Shown piece after piece: positions 13,914-16,784 of a DNA stretch of 16,784 nt. The translations under genes were made by a program, and so were the position numbers. Below the pieces are notes generated by a model. The model ran no database searches, was not told where the DNA came from, and was given only the letters and a program-made list of their open reading frames with translations. Every line of letters begins with the position of its first letter. Position 1 is the stretch's first letter. This stretch comes from UBA11524 sp964464815 (GTDB lineage: Bacteria; Bacillota; Clostridia; Christensenellales; Aristaeellaceae), in NCBI GenBank assembly GCA_964464815.1, contig CAYXHF010000045.1, positions 1-16,784 on the forward strand, given 5' to 3'.

Positions 13914-15182
13914 TCAGCGCTTGCACATCACGTCTTCAATGTCCTCGACCGTGCGCGGAATGTGGCGTGACAGGTTCTCGCAGCCGTCCTCCGTGACCAG
14001 CAGGTTGTCCTCCAAACGGAAGCCAATGCCCCATTCCTCGTGATAAATGCCCACGTCAATGCAGAAGACCATGCCCGGCTTCACCGTCTGCGGACGCTCA
14101 ATCACGTCATGCACGTCATAGCCCACATGATGCGCACCGCCGTGCCACATGTACTTGCCCACGTTTTCCACCTTGTCCAGCACACCCGCATCATGGAGCA
14201 GCGCCGCGTTGTAGCGGCGAATTTCCGCATCCACCTCGGCCATGGCAAAGCCCGGCTTGACGATAGAAAACATGTGGTTGGACGTTTCCAGTGCGCAATT
14301 GAACAGCAGCTTCTGCTTTTCCGTGAAGCGGCCATTGCACGGGAAGCCACGGCTGACATCCGTCATCAGGCTGTCGTGCTGTGCGCCAACGTCGTTGAGC
14401 ACCATATCGCCATCCTGCGCCTGTCCACGGTAGGAATAGTAGTGGATGCAGAAGTTATTCCTGCCCGCGCTGATGATGGACGGGAACGCCGGGCCTTGCG
14501 GGCCATGCTGAGACAGCGCGTAGTCGAATTCCGCCTTGTACTGATATTCGTACATACCCGGACGGCTGGCCTTCATCATCGCCAGGATGCCTTCGCCTGT
14601 CACCTGCTCGGCGGCGCGAATCGCCTCGATTTCGCAGGGCTGCTTGATCAGACGCAAACGGCGCAGAATCGCGTTGGCATTTTCCACCGCCAGATACGGA
14701 TAATTCGCCTGCACCATGCGCAGCAGCTGATGCGCCGGACGGTCAATGTCCTCCGGCGACACGCGGTAAAGATCCAGGTACACATGCGCAATCTGTTCAC
14801 TGCCCAGCGAGTAATGCCCGCCAGCGGCCAGCGCATGGAAATCATCCTTGAACTGCCCGACCATGCGCACATCGTGAATGCCGGACAGCTCCTCGACCTG
14901 CGCCGGCTTCAGGCGCACACCCGTCCAGCGCTCGGCCATCATATCCGGCGGCAGGATATACACCTGCTCATGCACACGGCCGGAGGCTTCCTTGACGGCC
15001 AGCAGCACCAGCTCGTGCTGATCCAGACCCGTCATGTAATAAAAATCGCGGTCGGTATAAAAGGGATAGTATTCATCATTCGTCTTGCGAATATCCGTCC
15101 CTGCAAACAGCACCAGCATCGACGCAGGCTTCATCTGCGCATAGAAGCGTTCACGGTTGCCCTGATAAAATTCAGCCTTCAT
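13914..15182 (-). CDS. Aminopeptidase P family (M24B) metallopeptidase
   Basis: The 422-residue enzyme should remove N-terminal residues before proline. An N-terminal creatinase/AMP_N-type domain (about 1-140, with DEYYPFYTDRDFYYMTGLD at 36-54) precedes the pita-bread catalytic domain. Metal and catalytic positions are D264 and D275 (VLNDVGAQHDSLMTDVSR), H351 (HGGAHHVGYDVHD, with H358), and E391 (FRLEDNLLVTEDG). The fourth ligand, Glu in the usual VEPG motif, is Asp here (D376 in CIDVGIY). The ATG at 15182 has AGGAGG about ten bases upstream and overlaps the previous stop as ATGA, so it is coupled to the Thr/Pro-rich membrane protein gene. The length and domain layout match bacterial PepP, but the precise substrate range is not shown. 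Confidence 0.92.
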   Translation of the reverse strand: MKAEFYQGNRERFYAQMKPASMLVLFAGTDIRKTNDEYYPFYTDRDFYYMTGLDQHELVLLAVKEASGRVHEQVYILPPDMMAERWTGVRLKPAQVEELSGIHDVRMVGQFKDDFHALAAGGHYSLGSEQIAHVYLDLYRVSPEDIDRPAHQLLRMVQANYPYLAVENANAILRRLRLIKQPCEIEAIRAAEQVTGEGILAMMKASRPGMYEYQYKAEFDYALSQHGPQGPAFPSIISAGRNNFCIHYYSYRGQAQDGDMVLNDVGAQHDSLMTDVSRGFPCNGRFTEKQKLLFNCALETSNHMFSIVKPGFAMAEVDAEIRRYNAALLHDAGVLDKVENVGKYMWHGGAHHVGYDVHDVIERPQTVKPGMVFCIDVGIYHEEWGIGFRLEDNLLVTEDGCENLSRHIPRTVEDIEDVMCKR

Positions 15183-15928
15183 TGTTGTTCTCCTCCTGTT
15201 GCACCATCCTCTGTCAGGACGGTAATGGTATATGTCACGGCCCATTCGGCGCTGCACCCAGCGTACCGGCCCGCGTTTTCCGTAACAAGCACTGTTTTTT
15301 TCACCACCAGTGGCGATGTCAACACGTCCTCGGTGATGGTCAGGCAGGTTTCATCCTCGCCAATGTCGGGACGCTTGTCATTTTCAGTAATGACCGCCCG
15401 CAGGCATAATTCATCGCCTGCACGCAGACGCACCGCCACCTGCGCCGGCACACTTTCGGCAAACAGGAAGTATTCCTGCGTCCAGTTTTTGCCGACATGT
15501 TGATTCTCCACACACACCGCGTCGAATGTGACGACGAGGGTGATTTCCGCTTCGCTGCGTGCCACCTGGCGTTGCATGGACGGTTCAGCCGCCAGGGACG
15601 CCACTGCCGCTGGCGCAGGTGACAACGCTTCGGTTGCGGTGGATGTCGGCATCACGGTTGGCGGCGGCGTGGCGGTTGCAGTGGTCGTCACCACCGGAGT
15701 GGTCGTTACCACCGGAGTGGTCGTGGCCTTGATGGATACAAGTTTCAGTGTAGGCGTCGGCCCGGGTGTCGCCGTAGGCACCGCCGTTTGCACGCGAACG
15801 CCGGACGGCGCGGGTGTTTCCTCGCCGAAAAAGGCCATCACCAGCAGGAACAAGGCCGCGCCCAGTAGCCACGACGCCCATTTTCGCCTTTTTCGGCCAT
15901 GCTTCGTCCGGTCATCGTCCTCCTGCAT
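15179..15928 (-). CDS. Thr/Pro-rich single-pass membrane protein of unknown function
   Basis: The 249-residue protein has a basic cytoplasmic start (DDRTKHGRKRRKW), one membrane segment (about 18-34, ASWLLGAALFLLVMAFF), and a long Thr/Pro/Val-rich extracellular spacer (about 46-115; PTATPGPTPT, then TTTPVV repeats). A compact C-terminal part (about 125-245) alternates hydrophobic and polar residues as in a beta-sandwich (ITLVVTFDAVCVENQHVG, VAVRLRAGDELCLRAVITE). I know no matching family. ATG at 15928 lies nine bases after AGGAGGT. It is the first gene of an operon with the aminopeptidase and overlaps it by 4 bases. The spacer style resembles that of the SpoIID-like and NusG-domain proteins in this window. 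Confidence 0.8.
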   Translation of the reverse strand: MQEDDDRTKHGRKRRKWASWLLGAALFLLVMAFFGEETPAPSGVRVQTAVPTATPGPTPTLKLVSIKATTTPVVTTTPVVTTTATATPPPTVMPTSTATEALSPAPAAVASLAAEPSMQRQVARSEAEITLVVTFDAVCVENQHVGKNWTQEYFLFAESVPAQVAVRLRAGDELCLRAVITENDKRPDIGEDETCLTITEDVLTSPLVVKKTVLVTENAGRYAGCSAEWAVTYTITVLTEDGATGGEQQ

Positions 15929-15975
15929 GGTGGATGCACCTCCTCCGCTGTATGATTCCGCTCTCTGATAGCCTT

Positions 15976-16004
15976 ATTATAATCAATGCCCGCAGGGATT
16001 GCAA
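15976..16004 (-). promoter_or_regulatory. Vegetative promoter of the membrane protein-aminopeptidase operon
   Basis: Minus-strand TTGCAA (15999-16004), 17 bases, TATAAT (15976-15981). The predicted start near 15969 leaves about 40 nt before the ATG at 15928. Confidence 0.82.
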
Positions 16005-16062
16005 GCACCCGCGGAAGGTCGTGCTGGATTCTTTCTGCTTTTCGGGAGACGGATTGGCGGCG

Positions 16063-16278
16063 GCCCTCTCAGTCACCTTCGGTGACAGCTCTCCCATAGG
16101 GAGAGCCAAGAGGTCGTTTTGCTTCCAGCTGGTCTTGACTTCACAGAACGCGCCTGTTCCAGCAGCCAGCGCACTAGCAGCATGCACAAGCACGCCTGGT
16201 TTTGAAAAAAAGCGTATGGCACACACCCTTGGCTCGCCCTCTGGGAGAGCTGTCGGCGTTAGCCGACTGAGAGGGCCC
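16063..16278. mobile_element. Non-coding inverted-arm element, copy 1 (MITE-like)
   Basis: Two inverted arms of about 50 bases, 16063-16116 (GGCCCTCTCAGTCACC...) and 16226-16278 (...CGACTGAGAGGGCCC), flank about 109 bases without a supported gene. Each arm folds into two hairpins. Left: GTCACC-TTC-GGTGAC (16072-16086) and GCTCTCCC-ATA-GGGAGAGC (16088-16106). Right: GTCGGC-GTTA-GCCGAC (16252-16267) and a one-mismatch version of the second (16232-16250). No transposase is present. Similar arm sequences recur in gut Clostridia genomes as far as I recall. Whether it is a MITE or another interspersed repeat is open. Confidence 0.65.
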
Positions 16279-16377
16279 GCGCCATGCATAATCTGCCGAA
16301 CTGCACTGATAGCAGCAACCTATCTTCGGCACTGAATCGTTTTCTTTTTTTCTTTGAGTTGATTCGCGGTGCGGCGT

Positions 16378-16585
16378 GGCCCTCTCAGTCACCTTCGGTG
16401 ACAGCTCTCCCATAGGGAGAGCCAAGAGGTCGNNNNNNNNNNNNNNNNNNNNNNNNNNNNNNNNNNNNNNNNNNNNNNNNNNNNNNNNNNNNNNNNNNNN
16501 NNNNNNNNNNNNNNNNNNNNNNNNNNNNNNNNCCCTTGGCTCGCCCTCTGGGAGAGCTGTCGGCGTTAGCCGACTGAGAGGGCCC
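16378..16585. mobile_element. Inverted-arm element, copy 2, interrupted by the assembly gap
   Basis: The left arm (16378-16432) is identical to that of copy 1 from GGCCCTCTCAG through GAGGTCG, and the right arm (16533-16585) matches copy 1 from CCCTTGG to GAGGGCCC. The centre is unknown because of 100 N. The ends may belong to one short element like copy 1 or to something larger. The roughly 100 bases between the two copies (16279-16377) show no gene. Confidence 0.6.
16433..16532. other. Assembly gap of 100 N
   Basis: Exactly 100 undetermined bases, a usual placeholder length, so the true distance is not known. The gap starts and ends precisely at the inner borders of the two repeat arms, as expected if assembly failed in the repeat. 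Confidence 0.99.
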
Positions 16586-16613
16586 GCACCGTGATTTCCT
16601 CAAAAAAGCATAC

Positions 16614-16643
16614 AAAAAAGAGCCAGCGTTGTTACGCTGACTC
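16614..16643 (-). terminator. Intrinsic terminator of the tRNA transcript
   Basis: On the minus strand GAGTCAGCGT pairs with ACGCTGGCTC (one T-G wobble) around an AACA loop and is followed by TTTTTT (16614-16619). It lies five bases after the tRNA-Cys gene. Confidence 0.92.
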
Positions 16644-16648
16644 CGATG

Positions 16649-16720
16649 AGGTGCCATCCAGATTTGAACTGGAGAGTGAAGGTTTTGCAGACCTTTGCCT
16701 TACCACTTGGCCATGGCACC
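16649..16720 (-). tRNA. tRNA-Cys (anticodon GCA)
   Basis: The 72-nt gene folds fully: acceptor GGTGCCA/TGGCACC, D stem GCC/GGC, anticodon stem AAGGT/ACCTT with loop CTGCAAA (anticodon GCA), T stem TCCAG/CTGGA with loop TTCAAAT. The discriminator base is T (U73), as expected for tRNA-Cys. The 3' CCA is not encoded (CAT follows), so it must be added by the CCA-adding enzyme. Confidence 0.97.
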
Positions 16721-16731
16721 AGAACTGAAAA

Positions 16732-16784
16732 TGGAGCGGTAGACGGGGCTCGGACCCGCGACCTCCACCTTGGCAAGGTGGCGC
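16732..16784 (-). tRNA. tRNA-Gly (anticodon GCC), 5' part outside window
   Basis: The visible 3' two thirds show the anticodon stem CCACC/GGTGG with loop TTGCCAA (anticodon GCC), T stem GCGGG/CCCGT with loop TCCGAGC, acceptor 3' strand CTACCGC, discriminator T and an encoded CCA (16732-16734). The acceptor 5' strand and D arm lie beyond the window edge. It is 11 bases upstream of tRNA-Cys and probably in the same transcript. Confidence 0.93.

Noticed and set aside
14040..15503. Plus-strand open frame of 487 codons, the longest in the window after the SpoIID-like gene
   Set aside because: It is opposite the aminopeptidase and its upstream neighbour, has His-rich antisense composition and no recognisable domain; the minus-strand genes have clear motifs and ribosome sites.
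16376..16657. Open frames running through the N gap
   Set aside because: They exist only because undefined bases contain no stops, and they lie in the repeat arms.

Overview
This window looks like a scaffold piece from a GC-rich Bacillota of the class Clostridia, probably an uncultured gut lineage. The evidence is the strong AGGAGG ribosome-binding sites, vegetative promoters of the TTGCAA/TTTACA-17-TATAAT type, CoaX in place of other pantothenate kinases, an ECF-type S component, a Gx transporter with a NusG-domain-II protein, and Thr-Pro-rich linkers on exported proteins. A run of exactly 100 N marks a scaffold gap. The sequence alone does not give a species. Every gene I can support lies on the minus strand, so reading order is from high to low coordinates.

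Layout from the right edge. (1) A 3'-incomplete view of a tRNA-Gly(GCC) gene and a tRNA-Cys(GCA) gene are followed by an intrinsic terminator (16614-16784). (2) A gene-free stretch of about 650 bases holds two copies of a short element with long inverted arms, one broken by the N gap (16063-16585). (3) A two-gene operon with its own promoter encodes an exported or membrane-anchored Thr/Pro-rich protein and an aminopeptidase P-like enzyme that overlap by ATGA (13914-15928). (4) A strong promoter with a structured leader of about 115 nt drives a probable operon: ECF S component (perhaps pantothenate uptake), coaX, hom and aroB, closed by an intrinsic terminator (9686-13876). (5) An AraC-family regulator and a SpoIID/LytB-SH3 wall protein follow (6612-9642). 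(6) A NusG-domain-II protein and a Gx transporter form an overlapping pair with a clean terminator (5234-6403). (7) An AT-rich YhcG/DUF1016 nuclease-like gene is inserted exactly between two copies of a 90-bp promoter-leader repeat, followed by trmO and two tandem M28 membrane peptidase paralogs (1350-5228). (8) A separate promoter drives two single-pass membrane coiled-coil proteins. The second carries an acidic 10-residue repeat array that runs off the left edge (1-1302).

The most unusual points are: the foreign YhcG-type gene that has the same promoter and ribosome-binding site as trmO, with the repeat ending inside the trmO start codon; the M28 pair, in which one copy has Gln at the catalytic Glu position and both have a membrane hairpin spliced into the peptidase fold; the structured leader ahead of the ECF-coaX operon, which I do not recognise as a known riboswitch; and the inverted-arm elements whose hairpin stems differ in sequence but keep base pairing. 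The functional links in regions 4 and 7 are inferred from gene order.
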